Below, in pieces: positions 50,445 to 58,883 of a DNA stretch of 64,000 bases (the first letter of the stretch is position 1; each line of letters opens with the position of its first letter). The translations under genes and the position numbers were made by a program. The stretch spans positions 430,191 to 494,190 of the forward strand of contig NZ_JAJLRA010000002.1 in assembly GCF_020991365.1 (NCBI RefSeq). The letters run 5' to 3'. The notes under the pieces are model-generated. The model did no database searches. It was not told the DNA's origin and worked only from the letters and a program-made list of their open reading frames with translations. Origin of the DNA: Streptacidiphilus sp. ASG 303. GTDB lineage: Bacteria; Actinomycetota; Actinomycetes; Streptomycetales; Streptomycetaceae.

Positions 50445-51949
50445 CCACTGCGGAAACCGGTGCGCCGCGCCTCGAGGACTCCTCGGAGACCCTGGCCCTG
50501 CGCATACCCCCGGCCCCCGCCGCCCAGGGCGCCCAGGACCCCTCCGAGACCCTGGCCCTGCGCATACCCCCGCCGCCGGCCGCCCGCGGCGCCCAGGACC
50601 CCTCCGAGACCCTGGCCCTGCGCATACCCCCGGCCCCCGCCCCCCGCAGTGCCCAGGACCCCTCGGAGACCCTGGCCCTGCGGGTGGCCGACCTCGCCGC
50701 GATCCCGGTCCAGCGCCCGCCGCAGGAGGCCGGGGAGAGCACGGAGGCCGCGGAGGCCGCGGACACCGGACAGGCCGGGGAGGGGCCTGCCGACGGGACG
50801 GCGGCGCCCCGGCCGAAGGGCGGCCGCGACCGCTACCTGGACCTGCTGCGCGCCCTGGCCCTGGTCCGCGTGGTCATCTACCACAACTTCGGCTGGACCT
50901 GGCTGCCGCTGCTCTTCCCCTCCATGGGCGTGATGTTCGCGCTGGCCGGCTCGCTGATGGCACGGTCCCTCAGCCGGCCGGCCCTGGGCGTCATCCGGGG
51001 GCGGCTGCGCCGCCTGCTCCCCCCGATGTGGATGTTCGGTGCGGTCACGCTGACCGCGATGGTCCTCGACGGCTGGGGCCCGGACGCCGAGGGCCACCCC
51101 AACTGGTGGTGGGGCAAGCTCGCCTTCTGGATCCTGCCGCTGAGCACCCCTCCCTACGCGGACTCCCTGCACGGCTTCGGCGGCCACCTGCCCTCCAGTT
51201 GGGCGGAGCAGGTCGTGGTGCCGCTGTGGTACCTGCGCGCGTACCTCTGGTACGTGCTGCTGTCGCCGCTCATGCTCAAGGCCGTGCGCCGGCTCCCCTG
51301 GGTGACCCTCCTGGTGCCGCTGGCGCTGTCGGCCGTCCTCAACTCCGGCCTGGTCGACCAGTCCGGCCGGCTGATGGAGACCGCGACCGACTTCACCACC
51401 TTCGGCGCCTGCTGGATCCTCGGCATGGCCCACCACGAGGGGCTGCTCAGCCGCATCCCCCAGTACGTCGTGCCCTCGGTCGCGCCGCTGGTCCTCGCCC
51501 TCGGCTTCTGGTGGCTGCAGCAGTCGCCGATGGACGACCCCCGGGTGGGCCCCGACCTGGAGGCGGTGCCGCTGGCGCAGGCCATCTGGTCCTTCGGCTG
51601 CGTGATGCTGCTGCTCCACCTGAGCCCCTCGTGGCAGGAGTGGCCCCGGCCGCTGGAACGGTTCAGCGGACTGGTGAGCCTGCTCAACTCCCGCGCGGTC
51701 AGCGTCTACCTGTGGCACTGCGTCGCGCTGGTGCTCACCGAGCCGCTGATCGAGCCGCTGTGGAACAGCGAGTTCTGCTACACGCACCTGCGCTGGCTGC
51801 TGTCGAGCCAGTGGTTCCCGCTGCTGGTCGCCGTTCCGCTGATCCTGGCGGGGCTGCTGCTCTTCGGCTGGGTCGAGGACGTGGCGGCCAGGCGCAGCCC
51901 GCGGCTGCTCCCCTACCCGCGGCGGGCCAGGGGCCGGCGGCGGGGCTGA
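50441..51949 (+). CDS. acyltransferase 3 family membrane protein with repeated N-terminal tail
   Basis: A 502-residue protein. The cytoplasmic N-terminus (1-125) contains four 20-residue repeats built on SETLALRI (about residues 15-82; 60-bp DNA units from about 50481 to 50690). The acyltransferase-3 core (about 128-490) starts RDRYLDLLRALALVRVVIYHN and has about ten helices. These enzymes O-acylate exported polysaccharides. The ATGA overlap with the glycosyltransferase gene indicates translational coupling, so it probably decorates the same glycan. The repeats are unusual for the family. Confidence 0.88.
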   Translation: MTTAETGAPRLEDSSETLALRIPPAPAAQGAQDPSETLALRIPPPPAARGAQDPSETLALRIPPAPAPRSAQDPSETLALRVADLAAIPVQRPPQEAGESTEAAEAADTGQAGEGPADGTAAPRPKGGRDRYLDLLRALALVRVVIYHNFGWTWLPLLFPSMGVMFALAGSLMARSLSRPALGVIRGRLRRLLPPMWMFGAVTLTAMVLDGWGPDAEGHPNWWWGKLAFWILPLSTPPYADSLHGFGGHLPSSWAEQVVVPLWYLRAYLWYVLLSPLMLKAVRRLPWVTLLVPLALSAVLNSGLVDQSGRLMETATDFTTFGACWILGMAHHEGLLSRIPQYVVPSVAPLVLALGFWWLQQSPMDDPRVGPDLEAVPLAQAIWSFGCVMLLLHLSPSWQEWPRPLERFSGLVSLLNSRAVSVYLWHCVALVLTEPLIEPLWNSEFCYTHLRWLLSSQWFPLLVAVPLILAGLLLFGWVEDVAARRSPRLLPYPRRARGRRRG

Positions 51950-52118
51950 GACCCGGCGCGGAGGGACGGCAGCGGGCGGGGACGGCGGTCCCGGCCCCCT
52001 GCCGGGCCTGCGGGAGGCCATGCCTGGCCCGGTCAGCAGGAGGACCGGTCAGGGGCAGGCCATGCCTGCGGAGGACCGGACCTGCGGAGGACCGGATGGG
52101 CGGGGCGACGGGCGGGCC
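51950..52118. other. gap between convergent acyltransferase and rhomboid genes
   Basis: No gene. Contains two copies of CCTGCGGAGGACCGGA (about 52066-52097) and short dyads; no strong terminator stem identified. Confidence 0.4.
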
Positions 52119-52895
52119 CTACAGCAGGCCGAGGTCGCCGAGTTCCTTGTACAGGTCGGCCCGGGGGCCGTCGGCGCGCGCCGGCAGGCCGCTGCGGCCG
52201 GCCGGACCGGCCCCCGGTCCCGTCGTCCCGCCGCCAGACCCGCCGGACCCGCCGGACCTGTCGGCACCGCCGGCCGCAGCCGCCCGCGGGCGCCGGGTGC
52301 GGAGGACCCAGGCCCCCAGCACCCCGCCGACCAGCCCCCCGAGGTGCCCGAGCCAGCTGACCCCCGGCGTCCCCGGCACGGCCACGGTGAGGAGGTAGGC
52401 GAACGAGGCCGCCATGACGACGCCGACCAGCGTGTCGACCAGGTGCCGGTCGAAGAGCCCGCGGACCACGACGTAGCCGAAGTACCCGAAGACCAGGCCG
52501 CTGGCGCCGACCGTGTCGACACCCCCGCGCTCGAAGAGCCAGACCGCGAGCCCGCTGGTCAGCGTGACCAGCAGGGTCAGGCCGGCGAAGCGGGCGACCC
52601 CGCGGTAGGCGGCGAGGAAGCCGAAGACGAACAGCGGCCCGGAGTTGCTCTCGATGTGGGCCCAGCTCCAGTGCAGGAAGGGCGCGGCGAGGACGTCGGG
52701 CAGCCTTCCGATCTCACCGGGGACCACCCCGTGGTCGCGGGAGAGGGCGTAGTCCCCCTGCCAGTTCGCCAGCTGCACCAGCCAGACGGCCGCCAGGAGG
52801 GCGAACATCACGAAGAACGCCTTCCGGGCCTCCGCGACCGTCAGGTCCGCACCGCCCGGCCCGGTACCCGCCGACTCCTGGACCTGCTCGCCCAC
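52119..52895 (-). CDS. rhomboid-family intramembrane serine protease
   Basis: A 258-residue polytopic protein with six predicted helices. The catalytic serine is in VGASGLVFGYFGY and the catalytic histidine in SWLGHLGGLVGG. The preceding HIESNSGPLFVFG supplies the usual loop residues. A Gly/Ser/Pro-rich cytoplasmic tail ends ADLYKELGDLGLL. It cuts other membrane proteins within the bilayer; targets unknown. Start is uncertain: GTG 52895 (VGEQVQES) has GGAGG about 10 nt upstream and resembles relatives, whereas GTG 52934 would be nearly leaderless behind TAGAGT. Confidence 0.88.
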   Translation of the reverse strand: MGEQVQESAGTGPGGADLTVAEARKAFFVMFALLAAVWLVQLANWQGDYALSRDHGVVPGEIGRLPDVLAAPFLHWSWAHIESNSGPLFVFGFLAAYRGVARFAGLTLLVTLTSGLAVWLFERGGVDTVGASGLVFGYFGYVVVRGLFDRHLVDTLVGVVMAASFAYLLTVAVPGTPGVSWLGHLGGLVGGVLGAWVLRTRRPRAAAAGGADRSGGSGGSGGGTTGPGAGPAGRSGLPARADGPRADLYKELGDLGLL

Positions 52896-53006
52896 GGCAC
52901 CCGCCCCTCCCTCGACGGGACCGCGCCCCGCCACCGTGCACTCTAGACGAACGGGCCCCGGGGGATCAGCCGTCGGGCACACCCGCCCGGGGCGGTCCGC
53001 GGCGGC

Positions 53007-53921
53007 TCACGCCGGGGCCGGCAGCCGGTCCGGCCCGGCCAGCTGCTCCAGCACCCGCTCCACGGAGTCGCGCCGGGCGGGGAGCAGCGGCAGGCGGACG
53101 TCCGGCGTGGGGATGCGGCCCTGCGCGTACAGGACGCCCTTGACCACGGTGGGGTTGGGTTCGCGGAAGACGGCGGCCGACAGCCGGGCCAGGGCGTGCC
53201 CGAGGTCCCGGGCCCGCGCGAGGTCGCCCCGGCGCCAGGCCGCCGCCAGTTCCACGAACCGGCCGGTGGCCAGGTGGGCGGAGGCGAGGATGCCGCCCGC
53301 CGCGCCGAGGGCCAGCAGCGGGGACAGGTACAGGTCGTCCCCGGCCAGGACCGCGAAGTCCGGCGGGAGGTCGCCGAGCAGGTCCACGGTGTCCCGGTCG
53401 ACGGCGCCCGTCGCCAGCTTGACGCCCCGGACGCCGGGGATGCGCCCCAGGGTGCGCAGGGCGGAGGCGTCGAGGTCCTGCCCGGTGCGGTAGGGGATGT
53501 GGTAGACGACCAGGGGCAGCGGGCTCTCCTCGGCCAGCCGCGAGAAGTGGGCGAGGACGCCGGCCGGGGAGGGCCGGGTGAAGGCGGGCACGGGCACCAG
53601 CGCGGCGGTGGCCTCCGGCCGGCGTGCGAGCCCGGCGAGGGCGCGTCCCGCGGCCCGGGTGTCGCTGCCCCCGACCCCCACCGTCAGGGGTGCGCCGTGC
53701 TCCCGGCAGACGCGGGCGCAGACGTCGACGACCGCGGCCCTCTCCCCCGCGTCGAGCGTGGCGGCCTCGGCGGTCGTACCCAGGGCGACGATCCCGTCGG
53801 CGCCCGCGTCGAGCACGGCGTGGGCGAGCCCTTCGAAGGCGTCCTCAGCGACCCGCCCTGCGGCGGTGAAGGGGGTGACGAGCGGGACGTGGATCCCCTG
53901 CAGGGGTGCGTGTCGGTCCAT
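53007..53921 (-). CDS. DapA-family aldolase/lyase
   Basis: A 304-residue (beta/alpha)8-barrel Schiff-base lyase of the dihydrodipicolinate synthase/N-acetylneuraminate lyase family. It shows HVPLVTPFTAAGRV at the N-terminus, GTTAEAATLDAGER (substrate-carboxylate loop), the tyrosine in VVYHIPYRTG, and the Schiff-base lysine in RGVKLATG. Chain length and motifs fit dapA, but the lone position next to a LysR regulator suggests a catabolic relative rather than the lysine-pathway enzyme. ATG 53921. It is divergent from, and probably controlled by, the LysR gene. Confidence 0.85.
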   Translation of the reverse strand: MDRHAPLQGIHVPLVTPFTAAGRVAEDAFEGLAHAVLDAGADGIVALGTTAEAATLDAGERAAVVDVCARVCREHGAPLTVGVGGSDTRAAGRALAGLARRPEATAALVPVPAFTRPSPAGVLAHFSRLAEESPLPLVVYHIPYRTGQDLDASALRTLGRIPGVRGVKLATGAVDRDTVDLLGDLPPDFAVLAGDDLYLSPLLALGAAGGILASAHLATGRFVELAAAWRRGDLARARDLGHALARLSAAVFREPNPTVVKGVLYAQGRIPTPDVRLPLLPARRDSVERVLEQLAGPDRLPAPA

Positions 53922-53961
53922 GGGGACGAGGGTGGCCGGGGGCGATCGTGCAGGTCCAGTT

Positions 53962-53993
53962 CGCTTTTCCGATGCCGAGCGTAAGCTGGGCCG
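53962..53993. promoter_or_regulatory. LysR/dapA-like divergent promoter
   Basis: The 72-nt gap holds CGCT (53962-53965) and AGCG (53978-53981), a loose T-N11-A-type dyad. TAAGCT (53982-53987) ends 6 nt before the LysR ATG, a leaderless -10 arrangement. Confidence 0.5.
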
Positions 53994-54917
53994 ATGCTCG
54001 ACGTGCGCCGCCTGCGCCTGCTGCGGGAACTGTCCCTCCGCGGCACCATCGCCGCGGTCGCCGAGGCGCTCGCGTTCACGCCGTCGGCGGTCTCCCAGCA
54101 GCTCAGCGCCCTCGAACGCGAGGCGGGGGTCCCGCTGCTGGAGCGGACGGGGCGGCGGGTCGTCCTCACCCCGGCGGGACGGAACCTGGTCCGCCACGCG
54201 GAGGCGGTCCTCGAACGGCTGGAGCAGGCCGCCGCGGAGCTGGTCGAGGCGCGCGGCGGACCGTCCGGCCCCGTGCGGATCGGCGCCTTCCCCACCGCGG
54301 CCAGGGCGGTGGTGCCCGCCGCGCTGGCCTCCCTCGCGCGCCGGCACCCGGGACTGGAGCCCATGGTCCGGGAGATCGACCCGGCGGAGGTCGCCGACGC
54401 CCTGCGCGCGGGCGAGCTGGACGTGGCGCTGGTCCACGCCTACGACCTGGTGCCGTCGCCCGCCGAACCGGGCCTGGCGACCGAGCCGCTCTGCACCGAG
54501 TCCATGTACCTGGCGTCGCCGTACCCGGTGCCGCCGGCGCCCGTGCCGGGAGGGGCCGCCGACGGCCCGGTGGTCGGGCGCTTCGCGGACTCGCCGTGGA
54601 TCACGGCGACCCCGGGGACGCTGTGCCGCACGATGACCCTCCGGGCGTGCGGGGCCGCCGGGTTCACCCCGCGGGTCCGACACCAGGTGGACGGGTTCGC
54701 GACGGTCCTGGCCCTCGTCGCGGCGGGCCAGGGCGTCGCCGTCGTCCCGCAGCTCGGCACGGCGGACCCGCCGCCGGGGGTGGTGCTGACCCGGCTGCCG
54801 TTCCGCAGGCGGACCCTGACCGCCTTCCGGAGCGGTGCCGCCCGGCACCCCGCCGTCGCCGCGGTCACCGCCGCCCTGCGCGCGGCCGTCCCGGAGGAGC
54901 TGGCCGACCCGCGGTGA
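53994..54917 (+). CDS. LysR-family transcriptional regulator
   Basis: A 307-residue regulator. The N-terminal winged HTH (1-60) reads RRLRLLRELSLRGTIAAVAE and FTPSAVSQQLSALEREAGVPLLE. A linker helix and a periplasmic-binding-protein-like effector domain (about 90-300, starting PVRIGAFPTAARAVVPAALA) follow. ATG 53994 lies 6 nt after TAAGCT without a Shine-Dalgarno. LysR proteins normally regulate the divergent neighbour, here the DapA-family gene. Effector unknown. Confidence 0.9.
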   Translation: MLDVRRLRLLRELSLRGTIAAVAEALAFTPSAVSQQLSALEREAGVPLLERTGRRVVLTPAGRNLVRHAEAVLERLEQAAAELVEARGGPSGPVRIGAFPTAARAVVPAALASLARRHPGLEPMVREIDPAEVADALRAGELDVALVHAYDLVPSPAEPGLATEPLCTESMYLASPYPVPPAPVPGGAADGPVVGRFADSPWITATPGTLCRTMTLRACGAAGFTPRVRHQVDGFATVLALVAAGQGVAVVPQLGTADPPPGVVLTRLPFRRRTLTAFRSGAARHPAVAAVTAALRAAVPEELADPR

Positions 54918-55050
54918 GCGGCGGCGCACGCCGTCGGGGCCCGCGGACCGGGTGTCCGCGGGCGGTGGCCCCGGGGGGCTTCGGGCCGTCGTGGAGCGCC
55001 CGGGGACCGGCGCCGGGTCCTCGGGGCTGCGGGTCCGTGGACCCGTCGGT

Positions 55051-55266
55051 CTAGAGCACGGTCATCCTCGCGTACGGACTCATGATCCTTTTCTGGACCG
55101 AGCCGAAGTCGACGAGCACCGCGATCTCGTTCTCGACGCCGACGACCCGGCCGAGGCCGTACTCGTCGTGGGTGACACGGTCACCCACGGCGAAGTGCTT
55201 GGGCGTCGGGGCGACCGGGCGCGGAAAGGGGCTTGTGGGCAGATGGCGTACCGCTGGCTTCCTCAT
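55051..55266 (-). CDS. small conserved protein with CarD/UvrD-tail-like fold
   Basis: A 71-residue protein: basic N-terminus MRKPAVRHLPTSPFPRPV followed by HFAVGDRVTHDEYGLGRVVG and a short strand pattern ending SPYARMTVL. The VGDRVTHDEYGLGRV motif is the SH3/Tudor-like module found at the C-terminus of UvrD/PcrA helicases and in CarD-type RNA-polymerase-binding proteins. So a nucleic-acid- or polymerase-related role is possible, by similarity only. GGGGAG lies just 2 nt before ATG 55266, an unusual spacing. Confidence 0.75.
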   Translation of the reverse strand: MRKPAVRHLPTSPFPRPVAPTPKHFAVGDRVTHDEYGLGRVVGVENEIAVLVDFGSVQKRIMSPYARMTVL

Positions 55267-55529
55267 CACTCCCCAGTATGCGCCCCACGGCCCCTCCTCC
55301 GCCGCCCCATGCGTCCGCCGGTTGCCGGACCGCGCGCGGGAGCGGGCCCCCGGGCGGCCGGTGCGGGGCCGGCCGGTCCGGCCGGGGGAGCCGCCGCGGC
55401 GGCGCGGGCGCACTCGCCCGGGCGCGTCCCCGCACCCCGGAGCGGACGGCGGGACGGCGCGGCGACGGCGGACGGTGGACGGTGGACACGGCGGACGCGG
55501 CGGGCGGCGGCCCGGCGGACGCGGCCGGC

Positions 55530-55560
55530 TTGACCTGGAGTGCACTCCAATCCTTAGCGT
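55530..55560 (+). promoter_or_regulatory. MerR-type promoter of the SDR gene
   Basis: -35 TTGACC (55530-55535), 19-bp spacer, -10 TAGCGT (55555-55560). The 14-bp perfect palindrome TGGAGTGCACTCCA (55536-55549) fills the spacer. This is the hallmark of promoters twisted into register by MerR-family activators. The -10 ends 7 nt before ATG 55568. No MerR gene is adjacent. Confidence 0.85.
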
Positions 55561-55567
55561 GGCAGGC

Positions 55568-56524
55568 ATGACCACACCACAGCACCCCATCGGGTCCGGG
55601 TTCGGAGCGCGGAGCACCACGGCCGACGTCCTGCGGGGCATCGACCTCACCGGGAAGCTCGCGGTCGTCACCGGCGGGTACTCCGGCCTCGGGCTGGAGA
55701 CGACCCGCGCGCTGGCCGGCGCGGGCGCGCACGTCGTCGTGCCGGCCCGCAGGCCGGAGACCGCCGAGAAGGAGCTCGCCGGGATCGGCGGCGTGGAGGT
55801 CGACGCGCTCGACCTCGGCGACCTCGACAGCGTCCGCGCCTTCGCCGAGCGCTTCCTCGCCTCGGACCGCGCCGTCGACGTCCTGATCGGCAGCGCCGCG
55901 GTCATGGCCTGCCCGGAGACCCGGGTCGGCCCCGGCTGGGAGGCGCAGTTCGCCGTCAACCACCTCGGGCACTACGCGCTGGTCAACCGCCTGTGGCCGG
56001 CCCTCGCCCGGGGCCGGGGCCGCGTCGTCTCGGTCTCCTCGCGCGGCCACCACAACTCGCCCGTCCGCTGGGACGACGTCCACTTCGAGCACGGCTACGA
56101 CAAGTGGCAGGCCTACGGCCAGGCCAAGACCGCCAACGCGCTCTTCGCGCTCCACCTCGACCGGCTCGGCCGGGAGCAGGGCGTGCGGGCCTTCTCGCTG
56201 CACCCCGGCGGCATCCTCACCCCGCTCCAGCGGTACCTCGCCCGGGAGGAGATGGTCGCCGCGGGGTGGATCGACGAGGACGGCAACCAGCTGAACCCCG
56301 CCTTCAAGACACCGGAGCAGGGCGCGGCGACGCAGGTCTGGGCGGCGACCTCGCCGCAGCTGGACGGCATGGGCGGCGTGTACTGCGAGGACTGCGACAT
56401 CGCCGCGCCGGCGGCCGAGGGCGACACCACGCACGGCGTGCGGGACTACGCGGCCGACCCGGAGCAGGCCGCCCGGCTGTGGGCGTACTCGGCGGAGCTC
56501 ACCGGCGTGGACGCCTTCGCGTAG
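55568..56524 (+). CDS. short-chain dehydrogenase/reductase
   Basis: A 318-residue SDR of the retinol-dehydrogenase/oxidoreductase type. Cofactor motif is VTGGYSGLGLETTRALAGAG, the NxAG site is replaced by GSAAVMACPE, the catalytic serine is in VVSVSSRGHHN, the catalytic pair is YGQAK, and the HPGGILTPLQRYL loop is typical. Substrate unknown. ATG 55568 lacks a Shine-Dalgarno and lies 7 nt after the -10 of a MerR-type promoter, so expression is probably activated by a stress- or ligand-sensing MerR regulator encoded elsewhere. Convergent with the asparaginase gene, with a small hairpin across the two stops. Confidence 0.88.
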   Translation: MTTPQHPIGSGFGARSTTADVLRGIDLTGKLAVVTGGYSGLGLETTRALAGAGAHVVVPARRPETAEKELAGIGGVEVDALDLGDLDSVRAFAERFLASDRAVDVLIGSAAVMACPETRVGPGWEAQFAVNHLGHYALVNRLWPALARGRGRVVSVSSRGHHNSPVRWDDVHFEHGYDKWQAYGQAKTANALFALHLDRLGREQGVRAFSLHPGGILTPLQRYLAREEMVAAGWIDEDGNQLNPAFKTPEQGAATQVWAATSPQLDGMGGVYCEDCDIAAPAAEGDTTHGVRDYAADPEQAARLWAYSAELTGVDAFA

Positions 56525-56538
56525 ACCGGCCGGGCCGG

Positions 56539-57522
56539 TCAGCCGTGTGCGGCGAAGGCCTCGGTGACGGCGGCGCGGTCCGCACCGGCCGCGAGGAGGA
56601 GCCGCAGCAGCACGCGGGCCTTGTACGGGTCGAGGAACCCGCCGTCGACCAGGCCGCGCCGCCGCAGGTCCGTCTCGGAGCCGACGGCGCCGTAGGTGTT
56701 CCGCAGCACGGAGCCGCCGCCGGTGCGGGAGGTCAGGACGACCGGGACCCGCTCGGCCAGGGCGCCGAGCACGGGTGCGAGGGCGGAGGGGACGTGGCCC
56801 GCGCCGAAGCCGGCGACGACGAGGCCGCGGTGGGTCCGCGGGAGGTCCGCGAGGAGCGCCCCGTCGTCGTCGAGGGCGGCGGTGTACAGGGCCACCCGGG
56901 CCGCGTCGAGGGCCGCCGGGTCGGCCGGGACCGGCAGCGGGGCGCGGCGCGGCGGCCGGGCCAGGATGCGCACCCGGTCCTCGACGACGTGGCCGACCGG
57001 TCCGGTGTCGGGGGACGCGAACGCCGCGGTGCCCGTGCTGCGGGCCTTGCGGACCCGGCGTGCGGCGTGGACCTCGTCGTTGAGGACGACGAGCGCGCCG
57101 AGGCCGCGGGCCTCGGGCGCGAGGGCGGTGCGGGCGGCGGCGAGGAGGTTGGCGGGGCCGTCCGGCCCGGCGAGGGTCGGGTTGCGCATCGCCCCGGTGA
57201 GGACGAGCGGCTCCGCGTGCGGCCAGACGAGGTCGGCGAGGAACGCCGTCTCCTCCAGGGTGTCGGTGCCCTGGGTGACGACGACGCCGGGCGCCCCCGC
57301 CTCCACCGCCCGGGACGCCTCGCCGACGAGGTCGAGGATCTGGCGGAAGGTCAGGTCGGCGCTGGGGACGGCGCGGGTGTCGTGCACGTCCGGCGGGGCG
57401 CCGAGATCGGCGAGGCCCGGGACCGCCGCCGTCAGCTGGGCGCCGGTCAGCCGTCTGACGCGCCCTCCGGCGTGGCCGGCCATGGCGATCGTCCCGCCCA
57501 GGGTGAACAGTGCGACGCCCAT
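56539..57522 (-). CDS. L-asparaginase (type II-like)
   Basis: A 327-residue amidohydrolase converting asparagine to aspartate and ammonia. The first catalytic threonine is in LFTLGGTIAMAG (residues 5-16) and the second, with its Asp, in VVTQGTDTLEETAF. LTGAMRNPTLAGPDGPANLL and GFGAGHVP are also family motifs. There is no signal peptide, so it is probably cytoplasmic. ATG 57522 (MGVALFTLGG) places the catalytic threonine at the usual position. It lies downstream of, and codirectional with, the Gfo/Idh/MocA gene. Confidence 0.92.
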   Translation of the reverse strand: MGVALFTLGGTIAMAGHAGGRVRRLTGAQLTAAVPGLADLGAPPDVHDTRAVPSADLTFRQILDLVGEASRAVEAGAPGVVVTQGTDTLEETAFLADLVWPHAEPLVLTGAMRNPTLAGPDGPANLLAAARTALAPEARGLGALVVLNDEVHAARRVRKARSTGTAAFASPDTGPVGHVVEDRVRILARPPRRAPLPVPADPAALDAARVALYTAALDDDGALLADLPRTHRGLVVAGFGAGHVPSALAPVLGALAERVPVVLTSRTGGGSVLRNTYGAVGSETDLRRRGLVDGGFLDPYKARVLLRLLLAAGADRAAVTEAFAAHG

Positions 57523-57689
57523 GGGCCCGGGCCCTCCCGTCCGCGGTCGGCCGCCGGGCTGCCCCGCCGCGGCGGCGGCCACTGTACGCGGGCCCGGGAC
57601 GGAGGCCGGGAGCGGGGGCCGGGGCGGGACCGGGTCCCGTCCGGGCCGGGACGGGGAGGCCGGGGGCGGCCCGGCCCGGGGGCCGTCCG

Positions 57690-58583
57690 TCAGAGGGCCG
57701 CCGTCGCACCCGTGGCGAGGGAGCGTTCGGCGGCGGCGAGGACCTCGACCACGCGCAGGCCGAAGCCGGCGTCGCAGGCGTGGGGCGTGCCGGTGGCCGC
57801 GGCCTCCCGCAGGGCGTCCACGGCCCGGTGGAGGGCGGCGGCGGCCCCGTCGCCGCCCGCGGGGAGCACGGCGGTACCGGACTCGCCGCGCAGCTCGACG
57901 GCGGTGCCGGCCGCCGCGGACGGGACGGTGAGGCTGAGCGCGGCTGTGGAGGACGCGCCGGAGCGGTGGCGGCAGACCAGGTGGACGGTGTCGCCCGCGC
58001 CGCGGACGGCGGTCACCGCGGCCACGTCGCCGAGGACCGGCAGCAGGACGGAGAGGGCGTGCGGGCCGACGTCCCACAGGGCGCCCCGCTCGCGGCGCCA
58101 GGGCGAGGCGGCGAAGGGGCTGCCGGTGGTGAAGACGGCGCCGAGCCAGTCCGCCCGGCCGGTGGACCAGCCGCCGACGGCGGCCTGCTCGGCGATCCAG
58201 GCGGCCTGCCGCGCCTCGAAGCGGGTGGTGAAGAAGACCACGGAGGCGGCGGAGGTCGCGGCCGCCGCGTCCGCGACCTGCCGGGCGGCCTCGGGCGCCA
58301 GCGCGAGGGGCTTGTCCAGCAGCAGGTGGCAGCCGGCCGCGGCGGCCCGCACGGCGAGCCGGGACTGCACGTCGGGCGGGAGCGCGACCGCGACGGCGTC
58401 GACCTCGGCGAGGAGGGCGCCGGGGTCGTCGTAGGGGCGGGCGCCGAAGCGCCCGGCGAGTTCGGCGGCCGCCTCCGGGCGGCGGCCCCACACCCCGGCG
58501 AACTCGACCCCCGGATGGGCGGCCAGCACCGGCGCGTGCACCGCCGTGGCCCACGGCCCGGTCCCCAGCAGTCCGAATCGCAC
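57690..58583 (-). CDS. Gfo/Idh/MocA-family oxidoreductase
   Basis: A 297-residue NAD(P)-dependent sugar or inositol dehydrogenase-like protein. The Rossmann fold opens VRFGLLGTGPWATAVHAPVL. The lysine of the family's EKP motif appears in HLLLDKPLALAPEAA (D instead of E). A C-terminal beta-sheet domain ends at VLAAAERSLATGA. Substrate unknown. GTG 58583 has GGAAGGGG 6 nt upstream, which excludes the longer form from 58769. About 170 nt separate it from the asparaginase start. Confidence 0.88.
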   Translation of the reverse strand: MRFGLLGTGPWATAVHAPVLAAHPGVEFAGVWGRRPEAAAELAGRFGARPYDDPGALLAEVDAVAVALPPDVQSRLAVRAAAAGCHLLLDKPLALAPEAARQVADAAAATSAASVVFFTTRFEARQAAWIAEQAAVGGWSTGRADWLGAVFTTGSPFAASPWRRERGALWDVGPHALSVLLPVLGDVAAVTAVRGAGDTVHLVCRHRSGASSTAALSLTVPSAAAGTAVELRGESGTAVLPAGGDGAAAALHRAVDALREAAATGTPHACDAGFGLRVVEVLAAAERSLATGATAAL

Positions 58584-58883
58584 GTCCCACCCCTTCCGCG
58601 TCCCCGCACACCCCGCGCGTCCGGCAGGGCGGCCCGGCGGTCCGTCCGCACCGCCGACGCCCGACGCCGACGCCGCCGGAGGCGTCCGTCGGCCGCACCG
58701 TCCGTCCGGCCGGAGCGCGCCGGGCGGCCGCCCGCCCCTCCCTGTCCTGCCCCGCCGCCGGGCGGCCAACCGCCGCTCCGCCGGGCCGCCCGGCGGCCCG
58801 TCCGCTCACCCGTTCGCGCCGCGCCGCCGCGCAGACGGCCGCAGGTGCGGGTTGAATGGGAGCACCATCACCGACGTCCGGGG
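58584..58883. other. divergent gap before the SpoIIE-type sensor
   Basis: 300 nt, GC-rich, no supported gene. An in-frame GTG at 58845 could extend the sensor protein by 13 residues. Confidence 0.4.
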
